Of a DNA stretch of 64,000 nt, positions 21,403-30,865 are shown piece by piece. The notes under the pieces are model-generated. The model saw nothing but the letters and a program-made list of their open reading frames with translations. It did no database searches and was not told the DNA's origin. Numbering within the stretch: position 1 is the stretch's first letter; every line of letters starts with the position of its first letter. Origin of the DNA: Niveispirillum sp943370215 (GTDB lineage Bacteria > Pseudomonadota > Alphaproteobacteria > Azospirillales > Azospirillaceae); the NCBI GenBank assembly GCA_943370215.1, contig CALRQC020000022.1, positions 33,227 to 97,226 of the forward strand. Reading direction: 5' to 3'. The translations under genes were made by a program, and so were the position numbers.

Positions 21403-22138
21403 TGTTTGGGTCGTCTGACAGGCTGGGGTAGCGGGCAAGAATCGCGGCATAGGTTCCATTTTCCCGGATCCGGCGCAGCCCTTCATTGAAACGGGCTGCC
21501 TGGGCCGGATCGCGGAAGCCGGCGCTGTAGGGGTTTGGCTGGAACAGCCAATGTTCCGTCACGGGCGTCGGCCCCAGGTGATGCCGCAAAATGCGGGCAT
21601 CGGCGATCAGCACATCATAGCGTTCATAAAGCAGGCCGGCCGCTTGCAGGGCCTGTTTCGGCTCCTCCCGATAAAAGGGGCAGCCAGCGACGGCAGCGGC
21701 GAATTCCGGCCCCAGTGTCTGGGTGGCGCGCTGGAAAGCCAGCACCCGGTAACGATGGAGATCCTCTACCCGCTCCAGTTTTATCCGTCGCTCGGTCAGG
21801 CTCATGGCGACGTTCTGGTAGGTGAGATAGCTGTCGGTCAGGGTGATGCCCTCCGGCGGCGGGCCAACCACCGGGGCGAACGCCTCCACTGCCTTGCCGT
21901 CGGCTGCTACGGCCAGTCTGGTATTTGACCCCAGATAGGGCCGCACTTCCATGCCGGCCGCCTGCATGGCGGCCTGGATGATTTCATATTCCAGGCCGGA
22001 CAAGCGGCCATCGGGCTGACTCTCCACCATCGGTGCCGCTTCCCGCAGACCAAAGCGCACCGGTTCCGCCGATGCTGCAGCAAAAAGGCAGGATAAGACC
22101 CCCAACATCATCGGTGCCAGCAGCCAGGATCGTGTCAT
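21395..22138 (-). CDS. Periplasmic solute-binding protein, family 3 type
   Basis: 247 aa. A signal peptide with cleavage around ASA-EP precedes a PBPb fold: VRFGLREAAPMVES as first strand, GLEYEIIQAAMQAAG as the helix, and the final RFNEGLRRIRENGTYAAILARY helix typical of polar amino-acid binding proteins. The usual ligand-binding Arg/Asp pattern is not clear. No permease or ATPase gene is adjacent, so it may be an orphan receptor or a sensory protein. Confidence 0.75.
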   Translation of the reverse strand: MTRSWLLAPMMLGVLSCLFAAASAEPVRFGLREAAPMVESQPDGRLSGLEYEIIQAAMQAAGMEVRPYLGSNTRLAVAADGKAVEAFAPVVGPPPEGITLTDSYLTYQNVAMSLTERRIKLERVEDLHRYRVLAFQRATQTLGPEFAAAVAGCPFYREEPKQALQAAGLLYERYDVLIADARILRHHLGPTPVTEHWLFQPNPYSAGFRDPAQAARFNEGLRRIRENGTYAAILARYPSLSDDPNIN

Positions 22139-22241
22139 GCACCTGCCTTTCCATGTTAGATGCCAGTCTCGGCAGCTTCACTGCCAAGTATCGACAATCA
22201 TCATGCGGCAATCTTGCCCCTCCGTCCCGTCTGTGCTGCGA

Positions 22242-23849
22242 TCAGAGGGATAGGAATTTGGCAGGATGCAGGTCCAGCGGGTTGTCCACCCAGCCTTTCA
22301 GGGTGGGGCTGACCAGGCGGCGGCTGGATTGCCGCATGATCGGGATCATTGGCATATCGGCCATGGCGATGGTTTCCGCTGCGGCCAGGGCGGCCCGGAA
22401 CCCGTCCAGTTCCAGGCTGGTATCCACCTTGTCCATCGCCTGATCGAATACCGGATTGCGATATCCCGGCCCCAGGGCCTCGGCGCGGGAACGCAGAAGG
22501 TTGAGATATTCGGTCACCAACCCGACAGCCCAGGAGATACGGGCGAAATCCGGATAGGAATGTTCCTTCATCCGGCTGACCACCACCTTGAATTCCTGGT
22601 TGGAGAGCGTGGTCTTCACGCCCAGCACCTGTTGCCACATGGCGGCCACGGCCACGGCCACCTGCCGGTTCAACTCGTTGGTATTGTAGAGCAGTTCGAT
22701 GGGCGGCAGTGTCTGGCCACCGGGGCCATAACCAGCCTCGGCGAACAGGCGGCGGGAGAGGGCCACCCGGTCACCATCACTCAGCCGGGCCCAATCCGGT
22801 TCGGGCGGTTGATAACCAACCAGCCCCTGCGGTGTCATGCTGTAGGCGGGAGGTTCATTCCCCCTGGCAATCTTCTCCACAATGGTTTTGCGGTCGATGG
22901 CGATCGCCAGGGCCAGCCGTAGTTTGGCATTCTCCTTCCAGGGCGCACGGGTCAGGTTGGGCACCAGGAAGAAGGTGGCGGCGCGGGGGGCCAGCCGCAG
23001 ACTGTCGGCCAGATTGCTCCGGGCCCAGTCCAGTTGGGTGGGCGGCACCTCCTTGGTGGCCACCAGTTCCCCGCTGCGGAACCGCTTCATCTCCGTCTGC
23101 AGATCCTCGGTGACATGGTAATTCACCGCATGGGCGGTGACATGCGCGGCACCGTGGTAATGCGGGTTGCGTTTCAGGGCATAATGGCTCTGTGGAACGG
23201 CGGCATCCAGGATGAAGGCACCGTTGCTCACCAGCTTGCCCGGCTGCGGGAAACTGTCGCCATGCTTTTCAACAGAGGCGCGGTGCAGGGGGCTGAGAAC
23301 CCAATAGGCGGTGTAGACGGTCAGGTCCGGTTTGGGATGCTCCAGCAGCACCTCCAGCCCGTAGGGGCCAAGGGTGCGCACGCCCAGTTCCACCGCCGGC
23401 TTTTCCCCCCGCATGATCGGCATGGCGTTGCGGATGGGGGCGATCCATTCCGGCAGCCCCAGCCGGGTGGCAGGGGTGACGGCGCGGCGCCAGGCGAAAA
23501 CGAAATCATCGGCGGTCACGGGGCTGCCATCAGACCATTTCGCATCCGGGCGCAGGGTGAAGGTCCAGGTCAGACCGTCGGCGCTGGTTTTCCACGATGT
23601 CGCAACACCGGGAACCACATTGCCAGCCGCGTCGAAACTGGTCAGCCCCTCCCACAGCTCCACGAACAGGGCACCGGCCACGACAGTGGTGGAACGGTGC
23701 GGGTCGGCCGTGTCGATATCGGGGCCAAGCCCGATATTCAGCACCATTTCCGTTGCCGTTTCCGCCTGGGCGGTTCCGACCGGCAGGCCAAGGGCCAATG
23801 CCAGAGAAAGGCCTTTGCCCATGATTGAGCGCCGCGTGATGCTGGTCAT
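22242..23849 (-). CDS. oppA: Oligopeptide-type ABC transporter substrate-binding protein
   Basis: 535 aa, family 5 (OppA-like). The start is taken at MTSITRRSIMGKG. The Arg-Arg and following hydrophobic stretch to GTAQA suggest Tat or Sec export. Family markers follow in order: IGLGPDIDTADPHRSTT, LWEGLTSFDAAGNVVPGVA, WTFTLRPDAKWSDGSPVTADDFVFAW, and a C-terminal lobe with LLYNTNE and MADMPMIPIM. It would deliver peptides to an Opp/Dpp permease, but no permease genes lie nearby. The preceding GGGAG is 14 nt from this ATG, so the start is not certain. The symbol indicates family only. Confidence 0.88.
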   Translation of the reverse strand: MTSITRRSIMGKGLSLALALGLPVGTAQAETATEMVLNIGLGPDIDTADPHRSTTVVAGALFVELWEGLTSFDAAGNVVPGVATSWKTSADGLTWTFTLRPDAKWSDGSPVTADDFVFAWRRAVTPATRLGLPEWIAPIRNAMPIMRGEKPAVELGVRTLGPYGLEVLLEHPKPDLTVYTAYWVLSPLHRASVEKHGDSFPQPGKLVSNGAFILDAAVPQSHYALKRNPHYHGAAHVTAHAVNYHVTEDLQTEMKRFRSGELVATKEVPPTQLDWARSNLADSLRLAPRAATFFLVPNLTRAPWKENAKLRLALAIAIDRKTIVEKIARGNEPPAYSMTPQGLVGYQPPEPDWARLSDGDRVALSRRLFAEAGYGPGGQTLPPIELLYNTNELNRQVAVAVAAMWQQVLGVKTTLSNQEFKVVVSRMKEHSYPDFARISWAVGLVTEYLNLLRSRAEALGPGYRNPVFDQAMDKVDTSLELDGFRAALAAAETIAMADMPMIPIMRQSSRRLVSPTLKGWVDNPLDLHPAKFLSL

Positions 23850-24068
23850 GAGGGTTGCATCGTCTCCCTGTTTGCGCAATCGGATACACAGACTGTACGG
23901 TGGCGGGGCCGCTGTCCATCCTCAATCCAGATCGAAATAGTGCCGCGCCTGTGCCCTTGCTGCGCCATAAAGCCACGTGACATTGATGATCTATCCGGCA
24001 ATGGCCGGAAAGACAGCATGGCGGGAGGGGGAGCTGGTGGATCGTTACGGTCCGGTCGGCCCCTTGGA

Positions 24069-24767
24069 ATGAAGATGAAGAAGATAGTTGCGATTGCCCT
24101 TGGGCTGGCAAGCATGGCGTGGTCCGCGACGGCCCTGGCCGGGGCTGTGACGCTTTATGCCGAACCGGACTTCCGTGGTGATCGCATCACCATTCGCGAC
24201 GATGTCGATTCGCTGGCCAAGATTCCGCCTTGGAACGATCGTGCGCGTTCCGTCATCGTCCATTCCGGTGTCTGGGAAATTTGCAAGGACAAGCGCTACG
24301 ACCATTGCCAGACCTTTGCCGGCGGTGCCCACATTGCCAATACGGCAGAGGTGAAGAACCTGCGCGGCGGCATCAGCTCCCTGCGGGAGGTGCAGGATAA
24401 TTGGCGCGACGGGCGTGATCGGGATTGGGATGATCGCCGCTGGGGCGACCGGCGTTGGGATGATGATGATCGCCGTCCGGGCTGGGGCCGGCGCGACCCG
24501 TGGGAGGATAACCGCCGGCCGGATCAGCGCACCAATGACGGCATCATCTGGGACAATCGCGGGAATCAGGGTCGGGGCGATCAATGGGATGCCAGCCCCA
24601 ACCCCACCAATAACTGCCAGCGCGAGGTGCAGAAAGCCTTCATCCAGCGCTATGGTTTGAGTGGTAGTTCGCGCTTCAGTGGCAACGACTATCAAGGGAC
24701 CATCTGGTGGGAAGGCCAGTCCTGGAACTATCGTTGCAGCGGTGGTCAGATCAATATCTGGCAGTGA
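24069..24767 (+). CDS. Secreted beta/gamma-crystallin-fold protein
   Basis: 232 aa. A Sec signal (MKMKKIVAIALGLASMAW to ALA-G) is followed by a beta/gamma-crystallin-like domain, about 24-105. It has VTLYAEPDFRGDRITI and SVIVHSGVWEICKDKRYDHC, then a GGISSLREV edge, the pattern of Greek-key motifs that often bind calcium. A low-complexity Asp/Arg/Trp/Gly linker runs from about 110 to 165. A small C-terminal domain with two Cys and WWEGQSWNYRC ends the chain. It is probably periplasmic or extracellular. It is convergent with mutL and alone on its strand. Confidence 0.78.
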   Translation: MKMKKIVAIALGLASMAWSATALAGAVTLYAEPDFRGDRITIRDDVDSLAKIPPWNDRARSVIVHSGVWEICKDKRYDHCQTFAGGAHIANTAEVKNLRGGISSLREVQDNWRDGRDRDWDDRRWGDRRWDDDDRRPGWGRRDPWEDNRRPDQRTNDGIIWDNRGNQGRGDQWDASPNPTNNCQREVQKAFIQRYGLSGSSRFSGNDYQGTIWWEGQSWNYRCSGGQINIWQ

Positions 24768-24796
24768 CGTCGACGAATGGCCGGCGGTGAAGCGGT

Positions 24797-26680
24797 TCAC
24801 CGCCGGCCGAACAGCCGCTCGATATCGCCCAGTTTCAGTTCCACATAGGTGGGGCGGCCATGGTTGCATTGGCCGCTATGGGGTGTGGCTTCCATCTGGC
24901 GCAGCAGGGCGTTCATTTCGTCCACATTCATCGGCCGGCCTGCGCGCACGCTGCCATGGCAGGCCATGCGTGAACAGATGGCTTCCAGCTTTTCCTTCAG
25001 CGCATGGGCGTCGCCCAGTTCGGCCAACTCGTCGGCAATATCCTTGATTAGGCCGCGCACGTCAGCACGCGCGCCCAGCATGGCCGGCACTTCGCGCACT
25101 ACCACCGCTCCCGACCCGAAGGTTTCCAAAATCAGGCCCATCTCCGCCAGTTCGGCCGCGCGTTCGCCCACCCGGTCGGCATCGGCCGGGTCCAGCTCCA
25201 CCACCTCCGGGATCAGCAGCATCTGGCGCTTTACCCCCGCGCCCAGCATGTCCTGCTTCATCCGCTCATAGACCAGCCGTTCATGGGCGGCGTGCTGGTC
25301 GACGATGATGATGCCATTTTCCGTCTGCGCCACGATATAGGTGGCGTGTAACTGCGCCCGTGCAGCGCCCAAGGGAAATTGGCTGGCTGGGGGCGGCGCG
25401 TCTTCCGTCACCACCTCATTGCGGGCGGCAGGGGCGAAGCTGGGATCTGCTGCCGCCATTGGCTGGGGCAGGGGGGCCTGAAAGCGCCAGCTTGCCTCCG
25501 CCAGTTCGCGTGCAAGCGGCGGCGGGGCGTGGTGCTGATATTGACCGGGGAAGGGGGGGGCCGGTACCGCCCCGGATGCAGGCCGGGCCGGTGGTTCCCA
25601 TAACAGGCTGGTCTGCGGGGCGACACGCGGGGTCAGGCTGGCCAGCGTGTCGGCGGCCACCGTGGTGCTGGCGCGGTGGCCGGCGGCGGCCAGCGCATGT
25701 TTCAAGGCCCCGACGATCAGGCCGCGCACCAGGGCCTGGTCGCGGAACCGCACCTCCGTCTTGGCCGGATGCACATTCACATCCACCTCATGCGGGTCCA
25801 GTTCCAGGAACAGGGCCAGCACCGGGTGACGGTCGCGGGCCAGGAAATCGGCATAGGCACCGCGCACGGCCCCCACCACCAGCCGATCCTTCACCGGCCG
25901 GCCATTGACGAACAGATATTGCCCGGCCGCCGTCGGCTTGTTGTAGGTGGGCAGGCCGATATGGCCGGTCAGCCGCACGCCCGCGCGTTCGGCATTGACC
26001 GGAATGGCATTTTCCTGAAATTCCCGCCCCAGCACGGCCCCCAGCCGCAGCAGCCTGGCCTGTTCGGCCTCCCCCGTGCTGGCGGCCAGCCGCACCGGCG
26101 TGCGCCCCTCATCATTCACGGTGAAGGCGACATGGGGGTGCGCCATGGCCAGCCGTTCCACGATATCAATGGCGTGCTGGCTTTCGGTGCGGCTGCCTTT
26201 CAGGAATTTCAACCGGGCCGGCGTGGCGAAGAACAGGTCGCGCACCTCCACCCGCGTGCCCGTGCCGCCCGGCGCCGGGCCGACCGGCCCCTTGGCCCCG
26301 CCTTCCACCTGGATGATGCTGGCATGGTCGGCATCGGCGGTGCGGCTGGTGATGGACAGGCGGCTGACGGCACCGATGGAGGGCAGTGCCTCCCCCCGGA
26401 AGCCCAGGGTGCGGATATCGGTCAGGTCGCCATCGGGCAGTTTGGAGGTGGCATGGCGTTCCACCGCCAATTCCAACTGCTCCGGCACCATGCCGATACC
26501 ATCATCCACCACCGACAGCAGCGCCTTGCCGCCATCGCGCAGGGTGACGTCGATGCGTCGCGCGCCGGCATCCAGCGCGTTCTCCACCAGCTCCTTCACG
26601 GCGGCGGCAGGGCGCTCCACCACCTCACCGGCGGCGATCTGGTTGACAAGCGTATCGGGCAGGCGGCGGATGATCGGCAT
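24797..26680 (-). CDS. mutL: DNA mismatch repair protein MutL
   Basis: 627 aa. The GHKL ATPase is intact: IAAGEVVERPAAAVKELVEN (16-35), DDGIGM (about 58), GFRGEALPSIGAVS (about 93) and the transducer domain to about 330. After a Pro/Ala-rich linker the C-terminal domain carries DQHAAHERLVYE at about 459-470, matching the DQHA(x)2E(x)4E endonuclease motif found in MutH-less bacteria, and CHGSVRAG nearer the end. The last metal-site motif reads CNHGRP instead of the common CPHGRP. It acts with MutS and the beta clamp to nick the nascent strand. It ends 30 bp from the crystallin-like gene. Confidence 0.97.
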   Translation of the reverse strand: MPIIRRLPDTLVNQIAAGEVVERPAAAVKELVENALDAGARRIDVTLRDGGKALLSVVDDGIGMVPEQLELAVERHATSKLPDGDLTDIRTLGFRGEALPSIGAVSRLSITSRTADADHASIIQVEGGAKGPVGPAPGGTGTRVEVRDLFFATPARLKFLKGSRTESQHAIDIVERLAMAHPHVAFTVNDEGRTPVRLAASTGEAEQARLLRLGAVLGREFQENAIPVNAERAGVRLTGHIGLPTYNKPTAAGQYLFVNGRPVKDRLVVGAVRGAYADFLARDRHPVLALFLELDPHEVDVNVHPAKTEVRFRDQALVRGLIVGALKHALAAAGHRASTTVAADTLASLTPRVAPQTSLLWEPPARPASGAVPAPPFPGQYQHHAPPPLARELAEASWRFQAPLPQPMAAADPSFAPAARNEVVTEDAPPPASQFPLGAARAQLHATYIVAQTENGIIIVDQHAAHERLVYERMKQDMLGAGVKRQMLLIPEVVELDPADADRVGERAAELAEMGLILETFGSGAVVVREVPAMLGARADVRGLIKDIADELAELGDAHALKEKLEAICSRMACHGSVRAGRPMNVDEMNALLRQMEATPHSGQCNHGRPTYVELKLGDIERLFGRR

Positions 26681-26731
26681 GACCCTGGTGATAGCACCGA
26701 TGGGGGCTGGCCGCCAAGCCGGCTACAATAT

Positions 26732-28111
26732 CTATCCGTTCGGGGTGGGTGCCGCGACGCCCAGTTTGCCGCGCAGCACGGCGGCTGTATCCACCATGCC
26801 AAGCCCCTCGCACAGTTTCAGCACCGGGCCGAGGCAGGATTGCAAACCCTGGCGGGAGCGGGGGGAGACCTCGTGACTGCGCAGATAGCGGTCGATCTCA
26901 TAAAGGGCCTTGCCGCCCAGTTCTGCCGCCAATGGGGCGATACGGCCAGTGGGATCGTTTACCTGCAACCGGGCCAGCAGCGGGGCCAGGGGGGTGGAGA
27001 GGATGGGAAGCACCTCTTGCGCCCGCTCCCGCTGCATTCCGTCACCATGCAGCACATCCAGCAGATCTTCCAGATACGCAGCGCACAGACGGGCGACATA
27101 ATCGGGGGACAGCCGCTGGGCCGGTAATGCGGAAAGACGCTGTCCCTCTGGCCGGTCCGGTGCCAGCAGGGGCAGCCGGTGCAGCCTGTCCATGAACAGC
27201 TCCATGCTGGTCAGCCTCTCTGCCATTGTCTGCAAGGCACCGACCGCCTGTAGCCGCGGGGGGATGGCCAGGGCGGCGGCAATTTCCTGTAACTGCTGCT
27301 CCAGCCGATGGCGCAACCAGCGCATGGCCAGACAATTGGCATCTTCCAGCCGTTCGAAATAGAAGGGGAAGGCATCGATGACATGGGTGGGATCGGCACT
27401 GATGCTGAACAGGTACAGCAAATAAAGATCAAACTGGTCTTCCAGCAATTCCAGCAAGGTGAACCAGTTGCTGCACAGGCGGAGCGCCTCCACCCCCGGC
27501 ACGCGCCGTACCAGGGGAGCCTGCTGGAAATAGCGCACATTGGGCATGACCAGCCGGTGCCACTTCATGACCCGGGCGATGAATCCCAGTATTTCGGTTT
27601 CTGCCGCATTCAGGCCCAGCCGCTCCGGCAGATCGGGGGTGTTGTTGAAGAAATAGGCGGCCAGATCGGCGATCCCGGTGGAAACCTGGTCCAGGCTGAT
27701 CTGGTCGCCATCGAAGCAGGCCAACGCGTGCTGTCGCTTCAACTGCTCCACCGGTTCGGGATGGGTGCCTTCCAGCGCCAGCCAGAGCGGGGTCAATAGC
27801 CGGCGGGGCACCAGCCAGCAGGCAGAGCCCGCTTCGGGATGATTGACCAGAAAGCGTTCCAGCGGCCGCCAGCACAGCCGTTCCACCGACCCGACACGGG
27901 CTGGACGCGCCTGGCGCAGCCAGGGGCGCAGCACGTTTAGCAGGTCGGGGGGCGCGCCTTCCAGAATGGCCTGAAACTCCAGCGACCGCGCCAGATGCAA
28001 CAGGTCGGTGCCGGTCATTTCCCGCAGACAGCGCCGCTGTGCTTCCACCCCCGCCGCTTGGCGTAAGGCATGGAGGCGGGAGAAGGAAGGGGACGGGCTG
28101 TCCGCGTTCAT
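26732..28111 (-). CDS. Uncharacterised 459-aa helical protein
   Basis: No family was recognised. The ATG at 28111 was chosen because AAGG lies about 9 nt upstream and the preceding in-frame stretch looks non-coding. The chain has no signal or membrane segment and is rich in Leu, Arg and Ala, in repeating helices (MTGTDLLHLARSLEFQAIL, LLELLEDQFDLYLLYLFSIS, LRHRLEQQLQEIAAALAI). It could be a helical-repeat scaffold. It lies between mutL and mrcA on the same strand, about 50 bp and 90 bp away, so it may share their transcription. Confidence 0.7.
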   Translation of the reverse strand: MNADSPSPSFSRLHALRQAAGVEAQRRCLREMTGTDLLHLARSLEFQAILEGAPPDLLNVLRPWLRQARPARVGSVERLCWRPLERFLVNHPEAGSACWLVPRRLLTPLWLALEGTHPEPVEQLKRQHALACFDGDQISLDQVSTGIADLAAYFFNNTPDLPERLGLNAAETEILGFIARVMKWHRLVMPNVRYFQQAPLVRRVPGVEALRLCSNWFTLLELLEDQFDLYLLYLFSISADPTHVIDAFPFYFERLEDANCLAMRWLRHRLEQQLQEIAAALAIPPRLQAVGALQTMAERLTSMELFMDRLHRLPLLAPDRPEGQRLSALPAQRLSPDYVARLCAAYLEDLLDVLHGDGMQRERAQEVLPILSTPLAPLLARLQVNDPTGRIAPLAAELGGKALYEIDRYLRSHEVSPRSRQGLQSCLGPVLKLCEGLGMVDTAAVLRGKLGVAAPTPNG

Positions 28112-28198
28112 CCATGGCCTTATCGCTGATGACATAAACAGCGTAACAGCAGAAATAGCGGCGTGCCGATAGGCCGCCGCTACCCCCATGGATAGGGA

Positions 28199-30739
28199 TC
28201 AGTATACCCCGCCCGTACCAGTGCCGATGCTGGGCGGTGGCTGGCTGCCTGGCACCGGCTGCCCGGCGGAGGACACGAAGCCGGCGCCATTGTCGCCGCC
28301 ATCCAGCACGCCCTGGCCATCATTGGGTTCAGTCCCGGGGATGAAACCTTCCCAGATGGCGTTGCGCGTGCCCGGCGGCACCGGCTTACCGGTTTCCGGA
28401 TCGACACGGACCAGTTGCAGCCCCGGCGGCACCCGGAAGGGGATGGCCGGCTGGTCTTTCAAGGCCACCGTCATGAAGTCCTTGAAGATCGGCACGGCCA
28501 CGCTGCCGCCGGTTTCATGATCGCCCAGCGAGCGTGGCTGGTCATAGCCGACGAAGACACCGACGGCCAGGTCGGGGGAGAAGCCAACAAACCAGGCGTC
28601 CATGCTGTCATTGGTGGTCCCGGTCTTGCCAGCCAGCGGCTTGCCGATCTCCCGCAGCTTGGTGGCCGTGCCGCGCTGCACCACGCCTTCCAGCATGGAG
28701 ACGACCTGATAGATGGTACGCGGATCATCCACCTGCTCCCGGTTATCCGGAACCTGTGGCACCTGATCGGGGCTGACCGATACCGTCTCGGCCACCGGAG
28801 CGGGGGCCACCTGGGGTACGGGGACTGTACCGGGGGTACCTGTTGCGGGGGGGGCGGGTGGTGTCAGCACCATCTGGCAACCGACACAGGGCCGATTGTC
28901 ATGGCGGAAAACGGTCTTGCCGGTGCGGTCCTGCACCCGGTCGATAAAGCTCGGCTCAATCTTGCGACCGCCATTGACCAGCATGGCATAGGCCGTGGTC
29001 ATGCGCATCACCGTCGTCTCTCCCGCCCCCAGCGACATGGAAAGCTGAGCCGGCAGATTGTCATAGATGCCGAATCGGCGGGCCGTCTCCACCACCGGGT
29101 CCATGCCGATATATTGGGCCAGCCGCACCGTCATGACGTTGCGGGATTTCTCGATCCCGACACGCAACGGGGTCGGGCCATAGAACTTGTCGGAATAGTT
29201 GGCCGGCTTCCATTTGCCGAGGCCACCGCCCTGGTCCAGGGCAAAAGGCGCGTCCAGCACCAGGGTTGACGGGGTGAAACCATGGTCCAGCGCCGTCAAA
29301 TAGACGAACGGCTTGAAAGAGGAACCGGGTTGACGCATGGCCTGGGTGGCGCGGTTGAATACGCTGATGCGGGCGCTGAACCCGCCGGACATGGCCAGCA
29401 CGCGGCCGGTATGCGGGTCCATCGCCATGATGGCGCCCTGCACCTCCGGGATCTGTCGCAAGGCGAATTGGTCGGCCTTGTCGCCCTTGGTCCCGGCCAG
29501 CGACTCCACGAACACCACCTCTCCGGGTGACAGCGCGTCCGACGCCTTGGCGATGCTGGGGCCGACAATGCGGCCCTTGTCGGACTTGCGGGCCCATTTC
29601 AGTTCGGACAGCGGGATGCGGCCCTGGCGGCCATCGATCAGCCCGACGGCGACGGCATCGTCAGCCGTTTTCAGCACCACGGCCAGATCCCAGTCCTCCC
29701 CGCCGGGCGGGGTACGGACCTCCTCAAGCTTTTCCTGCCAATTGTCCAGACCGTCCAGCCGGCTGATCGGCCCGCGCCAGCCATCGCGCCGGTCATAGGC
29801 CATCAGCCCGTCACGCAGCGCGTTGGAGGCGGCGGCCTGCAGGGTTGGGTCCAGCGTGGTGCGCACCGACAGGCCGCCGGCATAAAGCGTCTGCTCCCCA
29901 TAGAGCTTGGCCAGTTCGCGGCGCACCTCTTCGATGAAGTAATCGGCGCGGACCTGATTGTCGCCGGCGCGGTCGGCGAAATTCAGCGGCTCCTGCCGGG
30001 CGGCCTCGGCCTCTGCCGCGGTGATGTAGCCATCCTCTTCCATGCGGCCCAGCACATAATTGCGCCGGGCGATGGCGGCATCGCGGTGGCGTTCGCGGTA
30101 ATAGCGATCGGGCGCCTTGGGCAGGGAGGCGAGGAAGGCCGCCTCGGCAATTGTCAACTCATCCAAGGACTTGTTGAAATAGTTGAGTGCGGCGGCCCCC
30201 ACGCCATAGGCGCGGTTGCCCAGGAAAATCTCATTCATATAAAGCTCAAGGATCTGATCCTTGGTCATCGCATCCTCGATGCGGCTGGCCAGAATCGCTT
30301 CCTTGATCTTGCGAACGTAGGAGACCTCGTTCGTCAGCAGGAAAACGCGCGTCACCTGCTGGGTGATGGTGGACGCGCCGATGGGGCGGCGGCCGGAGCC
30401 GAGATTCTTCAGGTTCTGCAACTGGGCGCGCAGCACGGCCAGCCAGTCCACCCCGTGATGGGTGAAGAAATTCTGGTCTTCGGCAGAAACGAAGGCGTGG
30501 ACCACCCGCTTGGGCACCGAGGCGATGGGCACGAAAACGCGGCGTTCACTGGCAAATTCTGCCACCAGCCGCCCGTCACCGGCATGAACGCGGGTGGCAA
30601 CCGAGGGTGTGTAATTGGCCAATGTCGTATGGTCGGGCAAATCCTTGCTGTAGCGGATATAGCCCAGCACGCCGATCCCGACACCGACCGCCGCCAGCGC
30701 CACACCACCGACCAGCCCGGCCTTGACCCATCTGTTCAT
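28199..30739 (-). CDS. mrcA: Penicillin-binding protein 1A
   Basis: 846 aa class A PBP. It polymerises lipid II and cross-links peptidoglycan at the inner membrane. One N-terminal membrane helix (about 6-30) precedes the GT51 transglycosylase domain, with SAEDQNFFTHHGVD, GASTITQQVTRV and KIKEAILASRIED. The transpeptidase domain has the three serine-enzyme motifs: SSFK in QPGSSFKPFVY, SRN in EKSRNVMTVRL, and KTGTTND. An OB-like insert and a Pro-rich loop with a CVGC pair separate them. The start is MNRWVK, preceded by GGGAACGGG. amiC lies just upstream on the same strand, giving a cell-wall gene pair. Confidence 0.96.
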   Translation of the reverse strand: MNRWVKAGLVGGVALAAVGVGIGVLGYIRYSKDLPDHTTLANYTPSVATRVHAGDGRLVAEFASERRVFVPIASVPKRVVHAFVSAEDQNFFTHHGVDWLAVLRAQLQNLKNLGSGRRPIGASTITQQVTRVFLLTNEVSYVRKIKEAILASRIEDAMTKDQILELYMNEIFLGNRAYGVGAAALNYFNKSLDELTIAEAAFLASLPKAPDRYYRERHRDAAIARRNYVLGRMEEDGYITAAEAEAARQEPLNFADRAGDNQVRADYFIEEVRRELAKLYGEQTLYAGGLSVRTTLDPTLQAAASNALRDGLMAYDRRDGWRGPISRLDGLDNWQEKLEEVRTPPGGEDWDLAVVLKTADDAVAVGLIDGRQGRIPLSELKWARKSDKGRIVGPSIAKASDALSPGEVVFVESLAGTKGDKADQFALRQIPEVQGAIMAMDPHTGRVLAMSGGFSARISVFNRATQAMRQPGSSFKPFVYLTALDHGFTPSTLVLDAPFALDQGGGLGKWKPANYSDKFYGPTPLRVGIEKSRNVMTVRLAQYIGMDPVVETARRFGIYDNLPAQLSMSLGAGETTVMRMTTAYAMLVNGGRKIEPSFIDRVQDRTGKTVFRHDNRPCVGCQMVLTPPAPPATGTPGTVPVPQVAPAPVAETVSVSPDQVPQVPDNREQVDDPRTIYQVVSMLEGVVQRGTATKLREIGKPLAGKTGTTNDSMDAWFVGFSPDLAVGVFVGYDQPRSLGDHETGGSVAVPIFKDFMTVALKDQPAIPFRVPPGLQLVRVDPETGKPVPPGTRNAIWEGFIPGTEPNDGQGVLDGGDNGAGFVSSAGQPVPGSQPPPSIGTGTGGVY

Positions 30740-30865
30740 TTTTACAACCCGTTCCCACACGGGCGCCAGCGCCCGCTTCAGCAGAAAACACCATGACGGC
30801 GCCGCCGAGGCATCGGCCCACCTTCATCCCGGCATTCTAGCAATCTCGTGAAGATTATGTCGCCC

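Noticed and set aside
21395..23849. The two solute-binding protein genes considered as an ABC transporter operon
   Set aside because: They belong to different binding-protein families and no permease or ATPase gene lies on either side.
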